From assembly GCA_050944915.1 (NCBI GenBank), contig JBMNRY010000017.1, positions 1-28,770 on the forward strand: 28,770 nt of DNA, given 5' to 3'. Source of the stretch: JBMNRY01 sp050944915. GTDB lineage: Bacteria > Bacillota > Limnochordia > JAAZLZ01. Positions within the stretch are counted from its first letter, which is position 1. The number at the start of each line of letters is the position of its first letter. Below the pieces are notes generated by a model. That model did not search any database. It saw nothing but the letters and a program-made list of their open reading frames with translations, and was not told where the DNA came from. Position numbers and translations under genes: made by a program. This document shows, piece after piece, positions 1-8,001 of this stretch.

Positions 1-717
1 ACACCTAATGCTATTTTCCTCGATGAAGAGATCATGGTCAAGGTCGGTGTCGTCACCCCCTATAATTATGCCCGTGCCGCCATTGTCGATGCAGCCCTGA
101 CCCTCTCGGCCCCGGCTAAATTGACGGCTGCTACCGGTGTCGATGCCTTTACCCATGCCGTTGAATCCTATACATCGGTGAAGGCCACCATCCATTCGGA
201 TCTCTACGCCGCGGAAGCCATCAGGCGGATCAGTCGGAGTCTGCGCACCGCCTACGCCAATCCCGGCGATATCCAGGCCCGCTACGATATGGCCATCGGC
301 AGTGTTTACGGCGGCATCGCCATTGCCAACGCCGGTACCGGTGCCGTCCATGCCCTAGCTTATCCCTTAGGGGGGAAATATCGGGTGCCCCACGGTGTAT
401 CTAATGCTTTGTTGTTACCTTACGTCATGGAATTCAACTATCTAGGCAATCTGGAGAAGTTTGCTCATATTGCCCAGTTGATGGGTGAAGATATTAGGGG
501 ACTTTCCCCCAGGGAAGCTGCCCTAAAGGCGATCCAGGCCATCACCCAGTTGGTGGAAGATGTGGGTATTCCCCGCCGCTTAAGGGATGTCGGTGTGGAA
601 CCGGAAGCTGTGCCCCAACTGGCCGATGCCGCTGCTGGTATTCACCGCTTGCTGGACAACAACCCACGTCGGATCAACAGGGATGAAATCTTAGCAATCT
701 ACGAAAAGGCTATGTAA
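1..717 (+). CDS. Iron-containing alcohol dehydrogenase, C-terminal part (5' end outside window)
   Basis: The frame is open from base 1, so the gene begins upstream; only about the last 238 residues are present. They match the all-helical metal-binding half of group III (Fe-dependent) alcohol dehydrogenases. A GVDAFTHAVESY motif supplies the Asp (codon at 142) and first His (codon at 154) ligands, and an AVHALAYPLGGKYRVPHG segment supplies the other two His. The family reduces small aldehydes or oxidises alcohols/diols with NAD(P)H. The NAD-binding GGGS half lies outside the window. It is a distant paralogue of the gene at 6780. The 103-nt gap to the E2 gene contains only weak dyads (for example CCGGG at 757 with CCCGG at 775) and no T-run, so readthrough into the E2 is plausible. 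The substrate is unknown. Confidence 0.9.
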   Translation, partial: TPNAIFLDEEIMVKVGVVTPYNYARAAIVDAALTLSAPAKLTAATGVDAFTHAVESYTSVKATIHSDLYAAEAIRRISRSLRTAYANPGDIQARYDMAIGSVYGGIAIANAGTGAVHALAYPLGGKYRVPHGVSNALLLPYVMEFNYLGNLEKFAHIAQLMGEDIRGLSPREAALKAIQAITQLVEDVGIPRRLRDVGVEPEAVPQLADAAAGIHRLLDNNPRRINRDEILAIYEKAM

Positions 718-820
718 GCCATTCCCTGCTCCAAAACCGGGGGAATCGACGGTAAGCCGGGTCGGGGATTCTGGCCCGGACGTGATTGCTAGTAGTTTAC
801 AATAAAGGAGGCCTATTAGG

Positions 821-2050
821 ATGGCAATCGATGTCATCATGCCGAAACTAGGTTTGACCATGGAGGAAGGGACCGTCAATGCCTGGTTGAAAAAGGAAGG
901 GGAAGCGGTACAAGAGGGCGAACCTTTGGTGGAGGTAATGACCGATAAAGCCGCTGTAGAAGTGGAATCACCGGGTAGCGGTATCTTGCGTAAAATCATC
1001 GTTCCCGAAGGCGGCACGGTGCCCATTGCCGACCTTATCGGAGTGATTACAGCCCCCGATGAAGAACTGCCACCGGGATACGGACAAGTTGATGCCCCTG
1101 CCGAAGAACCGGCACCAGCCGTTGCTCCAGCTGCTCCCGCAGCCGAAAGGGCTCCGGAAGCTCCTGCAGCTAAAGGCAAAGGTCGGATCAAAGCTTCGCC
1201 GGCAGCCAAGCGGGTGGCCAGGGAAGCAGGCCTGTCCCTTGAGGTCTTGGGAACCATCGTCGGTACCGGCCCTGGTGGGCGGATCACCGAAAAGGACGTC
1301 CAGGATTATGTGGCCCAGCAAAAGGCTGCCCCGGCTCCTGTTTCAGCACCAGCTGCTGCCCCAGCACCTACTGGTGAGTTGGAACCGGTGACCGGTATCC
1401 GCAAGATCATGGCCAAGCGGATGTTGGAAAGTGTTACCACCCAACCCCAGTTTGCCCTCTCCGTCGACGTGGATATGGGCGAAATGATCAATTTGCGCCG
1501 CCGACTTCTGGAAATCTATCCCGACGTGCGAATCTCCTATACCGATATTTTGGTGGCCATCACCGCCCGGGCTTTAGAAGACCATCCCGAGGTCAACAGC
1601 CGCTGGGAAGATGGGCAGATCCGTCGGTTAGGGGAAGTGAATGTGGGAGTGGCCGTTGGTGCTGAAAATGGTCTCGTGGTGCCAGTAGTCAAAGGGGCCA
1701 ATCGGAAACGGATCTCCCAGATCTCCGGGGAACTGAAGGAACTAATTCAAAAGGCCCAGGCGGGCAAACTAGGTCCTGAGGAGATCAGCGGAGGTAGCTT
1801 CACCATCTCTAATCTGGGCATGTTCGGCATCGATCGCTTCCAGGCCATCATTAATCCGCCGGAAAGCGGTATCTTAGCCGTTGGCCAAATGAAGGACCAA
1901 GCTGTAGTGCGAGATGGTGAAATAACCGTTCGACCGATGATGAGCCTAACGGTAACCTTGGATCACCGGGTCTTAGACGGTGTTCAAGGGGCCCGTTTCT
2001 TAGGTCGGATCAAAGAAATGATGGAAAATCCTTTGCTCATTGTAGGCTAA
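821..2050 (+). CDS. Dihydrolipoamide acyltransferase (E2) of a 2-oxoacid/acetoin dehydrogenase-type complex
   Basis: A 409-residue, complete three-domain E2. The N-terminal lipoyl domain (about 1-78) carries the lipoylated Lys43 in a TDKA motif. A Pro/Ala-rich swinging linker (about 91-120) leads to a peripheral-subunit-binding domain (about 122-165, with GTGPGGRITEKDV). A second linker precedes the CoA-dependent acyltransferase domain (about 186-409), with catalytic His382 in DHRVLDG. In the family, the lipoyl arm accepts an acyl group from a ThDP-dependent E1 and passes it to CoA. The start is set by AAAGGAGG at 804-811, 9 nt before ATG. No E1 alpha/beta or E3 (lipoamide dehydrogenase) gene lies in the window; split transketolase genes follow directly. 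lipA and lipB at 26.9-28.5 kb could supply its cofactor. The acyl substrate cannot be assigned. Confidence 0.93.
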   Translation: MAIDVIMPKLGLTMEEGTVNAWLKKEGEAVQEGEPLVEVMTDKAAVEVESPGSGILRKIIVPEGGTVPIADLIGVITAPDEELPPGYGQVDAPAEEPAPAVAPAAPAAERAPEAPAAKGKGRIKASPAAKRVAREAGLSLEVLGTIVGTGPGGRITEKDVQDYVAQQKAAPAPVSAPAAAPAPTGELEPVTGIRKIMAKRMLESVTTQPQFALSVDVDMGEMINLRRRLLEIYPDVRISYTDILVAITARALEDHPEVNSRWEDGQIRRLGEVNVGVAVGAENGLVVPVVKGANRKRISQISGELKELIQKAQAGKLGPEEISGGSFTISNLGMFGIDRFQAIINPPESGILAVGQMKDQAVVRDGEITVRPMMSLTVTLDHRVLDGVQGARFLGRIKEMMENPLLIVG

Positions 2051-2093
2051 GGCAGGGCTGTCCTGCAAATGCAAATTGGAGGTGGAGTGTAAA

Positions 2094-2915
2094 ATGGCTG
2101 ATGCAAAGTTAATTGAAAGGCTAGAAGAAAAGGCGAAAGTAATCCGGCGTTCCGTCGTCGAAATGATCGGCGATACACGGCGGGGACACTTAGGAGGTTC
2201 CCTGTCCATCGCCGATATCGTAGCTGTGCTTTATTATCACACCATGCGGGTTAAACCGGGCGATCCCAACTGGGAAGGGCGAGACCGCTTTGTCTTGAGT
2301 AAAGGCCACGCTGCCTTAGCCCAGTATGCCGCCTTGGCTGATCTCGGGTTCATCCCTGAAGAGGAACTCTATAAGCTGAAGGATTTAGGTTCCATGACCC
2401 AAGGTCACCCCGATATGCGCAAAACCCCCGGCATCGAAGCTGGCACCGGCTCCTTAGGTCAAGGTCTCTCCATGGCTGTAGGTATGGCCCTTGGTTTGCG
2501 CTTGGCCGGTACCGACAATCGGGTCTACGCCATTTTAGGCGACGGTGAACTTAACGAAGGTCAAGTTTGGGAAGCCGCGATGGCCGCTGCCCATTATGAA
2601 GTGGATAACCTGGTGGCCTTCGTCGACTGCAACGGCTTGCAAGCCCAGGCTCCCACGGCGGAGCAAATCAGCACCGATCCCTTGGCCGATAAATGGCGCG
2701 CCTTCGGCTGGCATGTCATGGAAATCGACGGCCATGATATCCCCCAAATCGTCGAGGCCTTAGACCGGGCAGCCCAAGTGAAGAAACAGCCGGTGATGAT
2801 CGTGGCCAAGACGGTGAAAGGCAAGGGAGTCTCCTTTGCTGAAAACGTAGTCGGTTTCCACCATGGTGCAATGACCACAGAGCAGTACGAACAAGCGAAA
2901 GCTGAATTGGCTTAA
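2094..2915 (+). CDS. Transketolase, N-terminal subunit (pair 1)
   Basis: 273 residues from ATG 2094, chosen because GGAGGTG at 2078-2084 gives proper spacing; a longer frame from TTG 2076 would swallow this site. It is the ThDP pyrophosphate-binding half of a split transketolase. Family His residues are present: His32 (GHLGGS), His72 (SKGHA), His105 (QGHPD) and His256/257. The ThDP/metal motif runs from GDG (149-151) to Asn180. Transketolases move a two-carbon ketol unit from a ketose to an aldose. The usual W-H-G near the C-terminus reads F-H-H-G here, unlike pair 2. The C-terminal subunit gene starts 17 nt downstream, so the two should form one heteromeric enzyme. Its place after an E2 is unusual. 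Confidence 0.93.
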   Translation: MADAKLIERLEEKAKVIRRSVVEMIGDTRRGHLGGSLSIADIVAVLYYHTMRVKPGDPNWEGRDRFVLSKGHAALAQYAALADLGFIPEEELYKLKDLGSMTQGHPDMRKTPGIEAGTGSLGQGLSMAVGMALGLRLAGTDNRVYAILGDGELNEGQVWEAAMAAAHYEVDNLVAFVDCNGLQAQAPTAEQISTDPLADKWRAFGWHVMEIDGHDIPQIVEALDRAAQVKKQPVMIVAKTVKGKGVSFAENVVGFHHGAMTTEQYEQAKAELA

Positions 2916-2932
2916 TAGAGGAGGTGGGTCCT

Positions 2933-3868
2933 GTGGCAGTAAAACAAGAATTGAGGCATTGTTACGGACAGGCGTTAGTGGAAGTAGGTCGGGAGAATGA
3001 AAAGGTCGTCGCTTTAGACGCCGACTTGCGGGGTTCGACTATGAGTTCCCTTTTCCGGCAGGATTTCCCCGAACGGTTCTTTGAAGTGGGGATCGCTGAG
3101 CAGAATATGGTTGGTTTGGCCGCCGGTCTAGCCTTGACAGGCTGGATCCCTGTTGTCAACACCTTCGCGGTCTTCGCCACTGGGCGGGCCTTTGAGCAGA
3201 TCCGCCAATCGGTAGCCCTGCCCCGGTTGAATATAAAAATTGGTGGTTCCAGCTGTGGTTTAACAGACACCGGCGACGGCGCCACCCACCAGAGCATTGA
3301 AGATATAGCCATTATGCGGGCTCTGCCCAACATGACGGTATTGTCTCCCGCCGATGGTATCGAAGCTAAACAGGCTGTAAAAGCTATGTTTGAAGTCGAC
3401 GGCCCTGTTTACATCCGGATCGGCCGCATTGAAGTGCCCAATCTCTACGGTGATGATTATCGCTTCGAATTGGGTAAAGCCGTCACCATGCGGGAAGGTT
3501 CCGACGTCACCTTGGTCGCCACAGGGACGATGGTTGCTTTAGCCCTGGAAGCTGCCGAAACCCTGGCCAAGGAAGGAATTTCCGCCCGGGTGTTGAATGT
3601 TCATACGATCAAGCCTTTGGATAAAGAAGCTATCTTAGCTGCTGCCGAAGAAACCAAGGGGATCGTGACCATTGAAGAGCACAGCGTCATCGGTGGTCTC
3701 GGCAGTGCCGTAGCTGAAGTAGTCAGTGAAAAGGGCGGCGCCCCCGTTCGCCGGCTCGGCGTCCAAGATGTCTTCGGACAATCGAGCAACAGCTATGAAG
3801 AACTATTGGCCGTCTACGGTCTCACCGCTGAAAACATCTGCGCCACGGCTAAAGGCTTGTTGGAATAA
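2933..3868 (+). CDS. Transketolase, C-terminal subunit (pair 1)
   Basis: 311 residues from GTG 2933; GAGGAGGTGG at 2918-2927 covers the alternative in-frame GTG 2924, so 2933 is preferred. It contains the pyrimidine-binding domain with the catalytic Glu56 in VGIAEQNM, which activates ThDP, and the DGATHQ motif (115-120, His119), followed by the C-terminal transketolase domain (from about residue 180, with HTIKPLD and EEHSVIGGLG). Together with the preceding gene it makes a full-length transketolase. The RIGR stretch (162-165) corresponds to the RxSR phosphate-contact region of known transketolases, but with Gly instead of Ser. The context of E2, dehydrogenases and a second transketolase pair argues for a specialised catabolic role rather than the housekeeping pentose phosphate enzyme; that is inference. 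Confidence 0.92.
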   Translation: MAVKQELRHCYGQALVEVGRENEKVVALDADLRGSTMSSLFRQDFPERFFEVGIAEQNMVGLAAGLALTGWIPVVNTFAVFATGRAFEQIRQSVALPRLNIKIGGSSCGLTDTGDGATHQSIEDIAIMRALPNMTVLSPADGIEAKQAVKAMFEVDGPVYIRIGRIEVPNLYGDDYRFELGKAVTMREGSDVTLVATGTMVALALEAAETLAKEGISARVLNVHTIKPLDKEAILAAAEETKGIVTIEEHSVIGGLGSAVAEVVSEKGGAPVRRLGVQDVFGQSSNSYEELLAVYGLTAENICATAKGLLE

Positions 3869-3893
3869 TAGGGAGTAACAAGGGGGTAAGACA

Positions 3894-4931
3894 ATGAAGG
3901 CGTTAGTCAAATACGCTGAAGGCGTGGGCAACATGGAGATCCGGGAGGTACCGGAACCATCTCCAGGTCCAGGTCAAGTTAAGGTCGAAGTTAAGGCCGC
4001 CGGTATTTGCGGTTCGGATCTCCACATTTATCATTACGATATCGGTATCCCTATGAGACTCCCTGTAGTCACCGGCCACGAGTTTTCTGGCCAAGTGGTG
4101 GAAGTAGGGGAAGGGGTAACCGAGTATAAACCAGGGGATCGGGTCACCTCCGAGACTTCTTTCTCCACCTGCGGCACCTGTATCCATTGTCAAACAGGTT
4201 CCTACAACTTGTGTCTAAAACGGGAAGGTATCGGCTACATCCACGGTGGGGCCTTCGCCAAATATGTCGTCGTCCCCAAGGAACGGGTCCATCCCCTGCC
4301 CGATAGTGTTGATTACATCGGCGGTGCCTTGACGGAGCCCCTGGCCTGTGTCGTCCACGGTGCCCTGGAGCTCACCGGTGTTCAAGCGGGCGATGTAGTC
4401 CTAGTGACCGGCCCGGGAGCCATCGGGCTGTTGACGGCCCAGGTAGCTAAAGCTGAAGGCGGTTATGTGGTCGTCGCCGGTACCAGCGTCGACGAACACC
4501 GCTTAGAGGTGGCCAAATCCTTAGGAGTCGATATGACCGTTAACGTGGAAAAGGAAAATGTGGTCGAGATCCTTAAGGATATGACCCGAGGTCGGGGTGC
4601 CGACGTTGTCTTAGAATGTTCCGGCGCTGCTCCTGGTGCCCGCTTGTGCCTGGAGGCCGTCCGCCGGGGAGGCCGCTACGGCCAGATCGGTTTGTTCGGT
4701 AAACCTATCGAAATCGATTTCGAACAGATCTGTTATAAAGAAGTCCGGGTCAGCGGTTCCTTCAGCCAGAAATGGAGTGCCTGGGATCGGTCCCTGCGTC
4801 TGCTCGATCGGGGTTTAGTCAAGACCAACCCCTTGGTCAGCGACATCCTGCCCCTGACCGAATGGGAAGAAGCCTTCCGCAAATTCGAAGCGAAAGAAGG
4901 CTTGAAAATAGTATTGCAACCAGTTGATTAA
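3894..4931 (+). CDS. Zinc-dependent MDR alcohol/polyol dehydrogenase
   Basis: A 345-residue medium-chain dehydrogenase. Catalytic-zinc ligands are Cys39 (CGSDLH), His62 with Glu63 (GHEF) and Glu148 (TEPLAC). The structural zinc site is Cys93, 96, 99 and 107. The Rossmann dinucleotide motif is GPGAIGLL, near residue 170. The sequence resembles sorbitol/L-iditol and related polyol dehydrogenases, which oxidise a secondary hydroxyl to a ketone with NAD. It lies 25 nt after transketolase pair 1 and 18 nt before pair 2, so it is probably co-transcribed with both. It could make the ketose (ketol) that one of the transketolases then cleaves; that link is inferred from position only. Confidence 0.88.
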   Translation: MKALVKYAEGVGNMEIREVPEPSPGPGQVKVEVKAAGICGSDLHIYHYDIGIPMRLPVVTGHEFSGQVVEVGEGVTEYKPGDRVTSETSFSTCGTCIHCQTGSYNLCLKREGIGYIHGGAFAKYVVVPKERVHPLPDSVDYIGGALTEPLACVVHGALELTGVQAGDVVLVTGPGAIGLLTAQVAKAEGGYVVVAGTSVDEHRLEVAKSLGVDMTVNVEKENVVEILKDMTRGRGADVVLECSGAAPGARLCLEAVRRGGRYGQIGLFGKPIEIDFEQICYKEVRVSGSFSQKWSAWDRSLRLLDRGLVKTNPLVSDILPLTEWEEAFRKFEAKEGLKIVLQPVD

Positions 4932-4949
4932 AAGGAGGTCATAAGCCTG

Positions 4950-5789
4950 ATGAGTGGTGTCAGCCAGGATTTAATCCAAAAGCTACAAGAGCAGGCCCGG
5001 CTGTTGCGCTGCGATGTGCTCGAAATGGTTTATCGGGCCCAAAGCGGGCACCTCGGCGGTTCCTTCTCCGCCGCAGACATCGTGTCGGCCCTGTTTTTCC
5101 ACCACATGAAAATCGATCCGCAAAATCCCCAGTGGGCGGACCGGGATCGATTCATCCCCTCTAAGGGCCACGCGGCACCGATTCTTTATGCGGCTCTGGC
5201 CCATAAGGGCTATTTCCCCCGGGAGGACCTGTGGAACTTGCGTCAAATCGGTTCCCATCTCCAAGGTCACCCCGATATGAACAAGACCCCCGGGGTCGAT
5301 ATGACCAGCGGATCCTTAGGTCAAGGTTTTTCCACTGGGTTAGGCATGGCTTTAGCGGCCCAGTTGAATAACCAAGATTATCATGTCTATGCCCTTCTCG
5401 GCGACGGGGAGCTTAACGAAGGGGAAATTTGGGAAACGGCTATGGCCGCGCCCCGCTTCAAAGCCTATAATCTCATCGCCATCGTCGACTACAACAAGGT
5501 CCAGCTCGATGGTACCTTAGAGGAAATCATGCCTGTGGATCCCCTCAAGGAAAAGTGGGAAGCCTTCAATTGGCATGTCATTGAAATCGATGGCCATGAT
5601 ATGGGCCAAATCGTCGCCGCCTTAGAAGAAGCCGTCGCTCTGAAAGACCGCTGTGTGTGCATCATCGCCAACACCGTGAAAGGCAAAGGCGTCTCCTTCA
5701 TGGAAGGCCGCCATGAATGGCACGGTGCACCACCGAATGAAGAGCAGTATAAGCAAGGCATGGAAGAGTTGGGAGGTGCGGGAAGTTGA
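4950..5789 (+). CDS. Transketolase, N-terminal subunit (pair 2)
   Basis: 279 residues, ATG preceded by AAAGGAGGTC at 4931-4940. It has the same family signature as the pair 1 subunit: His34, His74, His107 and His258 (EWHGAPPN, the more usual form), and the ThDP motif GDG (151-153) to Asn182. Short tracts are nearly the same as pair 1 at both protein and DNA level (for example around the GHPDM and SLGQG motifs), pointing to an old duplication, but the proteins differ widely elsewhere (DYNKVQLDGT here, DCNGLQAQAP in pair 1). The start of the C-terminal subunit overlaps its stop codon (TTGA), so the two are translationally coupled and should be made in equal amounts. Confidence 0.93.
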   Translation: MSGVSQDLIQKLQEQARLLRCDVLEMVYRAQSGHLGGSFSAADIVSALFFHHMKIDPQNPQWADRDRFIPSKGHAAPILYAALAHKGYFPREDLWNLRQIGSHLQGHPDMNKTPGVDMTSGSLGQGFSTGLGMALAAQLNNQDYHVYALLGDGELNEGEIWETAMAAPRFKAYNLIAIVDYNKVQLDGTLEEIMPVDPLKEKWEAFNWHVIEIDGHDMGQIVAALEEAVALKDRCVCIIANTVKGKGVSFMEGRHEWHGAPPNEEQYKQGMEELGGAGS

Positions 5790-6724
5790 GTGGAAAAGTA
5801 GCCCTCAGGGATATATTCGGTGACACGTTAGTCGAATTGGGCCGCAAAAACCAGGATGTCGTCGTTTTAGATGCCGACGTTTCCGGTTCCACCCGCACGA
5901 GCAAGTTTGGCGCCGCTTTCCCCGAACGGTTCTTCAACGTCGGGATCGCCGAGCAGAATATGATGAACATCGCCGCCGGTTTGGCAACCTGTGGTAAGAT
6001 CCCCTTCGTCTCCAGCTTTAGTTTCCTGCTGTGTCTGCGAGCTGGGGATCAACTGCGGACCAGTATCGCCTATCCCCGTCTGAATGTTAAAGTCGGGGCC
6101 GGTTATGGCGGGATGTCCGATAGCTTTGACGGACCAACCCACCATACCCTCTGCGATATCGCCATCGCCCGCTCCATGGCCAACATGACCGTCGTCGTCG
6201 TCTCGGACCCGGTCCAGACCCGCTGGGCCACCGAAGCGGTAGCCGAATTCGACGGACCGGTCTATCTGCGGCTTAGCAGAGCCGAAGTGCCTACGGTCTA
6301 TGATGAGAGCACTCCCTTCAGCCTCGGTAAAGGCGTACAGCTGCGGGACGGCGGAGATCTGACCTTCGTCTCCTCAGGGGTACTCCTCAGCCGGGTCTTG
6401 GAGGCTGCCGAAAACTTGGCCAGCCAAGGCATCGATGCCCGGGTTATCGATATCCATACCGTTAAACCTATCGATCGGGAACTCTTGGTCAAGGCAGCCA
6501 AGGAAACGGGGGCCATCGTCACCGTGGAGGAACATAACATCATGGGCGGCGTAGGCAGTGCTGTCGCGGAAGTGTTAGTCAAAGAAGCTCCTGTACCGCT
6601 GGAATTCGTCGGCGTGAAGGACATGTATACCGAATCGGGTCCCTATGAGGCCCTGTTGGATAAGTACGGTATGAGCGTGGCCGATATCGAAGCAGCCGCG
6701 AAGATGGTCCTGAAGCGCAAATAG
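5786..6724 (+). CDS. Transketolase, C-terminal subunit (pair 2)
   Basis: 312 residues from TTG 5786, which overlaps the previous stop by 4 nt; GGGAGGTG at 5771-5778 supports it. The catalytic Glu56 is in VGIAEQNM. The substrate-facing motif reads DGPTHH (115-120), against DGATHQ in pair 1: the His is kept and the following Gln is replaced by His. RLSR matches the RxSR phosphate-contact form of classical transketolases. A C-terminal transketolase domain follows (HTVKPID, EEHNIMGGVG). The differences around the substrate channel suggest that the two pairs use different donors or acceptors, though no substrate can be named. A strong hairpin lies just after the stop. Confidence 0.92.
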   Translation: MSGKVALRDIFGDTLVELGRKNQDVVVLDADVSGSTRTSKFGAAFPERFFNVGIAEQNMMNIAAGLATCGKIPFVSSFSFLLCLRAGDQLRTSIAYPRLNVKVGAGYGGMSDSFDGPTHHTLCDIAIARSMANMTVVVVSDPVQTRWATEAVAEFDGPVYLRLSRAEVPTVYDESTPFSLGKGVQLRDGGDLTFVSSGVLLSRVLEAAENLASQGIDARVIDIHTVKPIDRELLVKAAKETGAIVTVEEHNIMGGVGSAVAEVLVKEAPVPLEFVGVKDMYTESGPYEALLDKYGMSVADIEAAAKMVLKRK

Positions 6725-6734
6725 AGGTAAAATT

Positions 6735-6758
6735 CGGCTGGGGGTTCGCCCCCAGCCG
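6735..6758 (+). other. Perfect intercistronic hairpin with TTCG loop
   Basis: CGGCTGGGGG and CCCCCAGCCG form a perfect 10-bp stem closed by TTCG; flanking AATT tracts can extend it with one bulged base. No T-run follows, and the ribosome binding site of the next gene (AAGGAAGGTG) starts within 10 nt. It is therefore more likely a processing or stability element, or a weak pause site, than a full terminator. It separates the transketolase genes from the iron alcohol dehydrogenase. Confidence 0.7.
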
Positions 6759-6779
6759 TAATTAAGGAAGGTGTTTTAC

Positions 6780-7943
6780 ATGATTAAGGAATTCTTGTTA
6801 CCAAAACAGATCATCGTTGGTCCTGGCTCCCTCAACAAGTTAGGTGAAGCTGTCAAGGGTATGGGGAAAAAGGCCCTGGTCGTTTCCGACTCTGTGGTAG
6901 GCAAGCTGGGTTATCTCGATCGGGTTAAGGCCACTTTAGCCGAAGTAGGCATCGAAATGGCCATCTACGATCAGGTTAACGAAGAGCCTTTGACAACCCA
7001 CATCGCCGACGGAACCAAGGTTCTTAAGGAAAACAATTGTGATCTGGTGGTCGCTATCGGCGGCGGCAGCCCCATCGATGCCGCTAAGGCCATCGCCCTC
7101 ATGGGGACGAACCCCGGTACCATCGTCGACTACCAAGGCTCGGAAAAGGCCAAAGAGCCCAAACTGCCTTTGGTAGCCATTCCGACCACCGCCGGTACCG
7201 CCAGTGAAGTCACCGGCCGCAGCATCATCACCGATCCAGAAACCAGCGTGAAAATGGTCATCGCCAGCCGCAACATCATTCCCGATGTGGCTATTTGCGA
7301 CGCAGAATTGACCATGACCATGCCCCAAAGTGTCACCGCTTCTACCGGTGTAGACGCTCTGACCCACGCTATCGAATCCTACATCAGCACCGTCGGTAAT
7401 ACCCTCACCGACGATCTGGCCCTGTCGGCCATCCGCTTGATCGGCGGTAACCTACGCCAAGCCTGGTCCAACGGCAAGAACGCCAAGGCCCGGGAAAACA
7501 TGATGCTCGGTCAGCTGATCGCAGGTATGTCCTTCGCCAATGCTGCTGTAGCTTTGGTCCACGGTATGGCCCGGCCCGTTGGTGCTTACTTCCACGTAGC
7601 CCACGGTATTTCCAACGCCGTTTTGCTACCCCACGTCATGCGCTTTAGCATGATCGGTAATCCGGAAAAATTCGCCAACATCGCTGTAGCTATGGGCGAA
7701 GATATCACCGGCTTGAGCACCTTGGAAGCTGCCGAATTGGGTTGCGACGCCGTGGAAGCCCTCTGCCACGACTTGAATATCCCCTCCTTCCAGGAGATGG
7801 GTCTTGATGAAGAGAAGTACTTCCAAGTCGCCGAACAGATGGCTAAGGACGCTATCGCCAGCGGTAGCCCCAGCTTCAACCCCCGGATCGCCACTGTGGA
7901 AGAAATCGTCGAACTCTATCGTGTCGCCTACTATGGTGCCTAA
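6780..7943 (+). CDS. Iron-containing alcohol dehydrogenase
   Basis: 387 residues from ATG 6780; an in-frame GTG at 6771 lies inside the ribosome binding site and is less likely. The N-terminal Rossmann-like half has GGGSPID (94-100), and PTTAGTASE follows at about 135-143. The metal ligands are Asp192 and His196 (GVDALTH), His261 (VHGMARPVG) and His275 (VAHGISN). Length and motifs are those of a standalone class III alcohol dehydrogenase, not the bifunctional AdhE. It probably interconverts a short-chain or hydroxy-aldehyde and its alcohol or diol, for example disposing of the aldehyde left by a ketol-cleaving enzyme; this role is inferred from the neighbouring transketolases. A hairpin follows the stop. 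Confidence 0.93.
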   Translation: MIKEFLLPKQIIVGPGSLNKLGEAVKGMGKKALVVSDSVVGKLGYLDRVKATLAEVGIEMAIYDQVNEEPLTTHIADGTKVLKENNCDLVVAIGGGSPIDAAKAIALMGTNPGTIVDYQGSEKAKEPKLPLVAIPTTAGTASEVTGRSIITDPETSVKMVIASRNIIPDVAICDAELTMTMPQSVTASTGVDALTHAIESYISTVGNTLTDDLALSAIRLIGGNLRQAWSNGKNAKARENMMLGQLIAGMSFANAAVALVHGMARPVGAYFHVAHGISNAVLLPHVMRFSMIGNPEKFANIAVAMGEDITGLSTLEAAELGCDAVEALCHDLNIPSFQEMGLDEEKYFQVAEQMAKDAIASGSPSFNPRIATVEEIVELYRVAYYGA

Positions 7944-7955
7944 GTAAGGAAATAT

Positions 7956-7979
7956 GGGGGGCTTTAGGGCCCCCCTTTA
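7956..7979 (+). terminator. Hairpin with short T-tract after the iron alcohol dehydrogenase
   Basis: GGGGGGC (7956-7962) pairs with GCCCCCC (7969-7975) across a 6-nt loop, and TTTAAT follows. The stem is all G-C, but the T-tract is only three bases, so termination may be partial, allowing some readthrough into the transporter gene 22 nt further on. Confidence 0.5.
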
Positions 7980-8001
7980 ATCTAGGGAAAGGGAAGCTCT
8001 G

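Noticed and set aside
691..1287. Long open frame on the - strand opposite the E2 gene (198 codons)
   Set aside because: Ala/Gly/Ser/Pro-rich mirror of the E2 linker, no ribosome binding site and no recognisable family; the + strand E2 is unambiguous.
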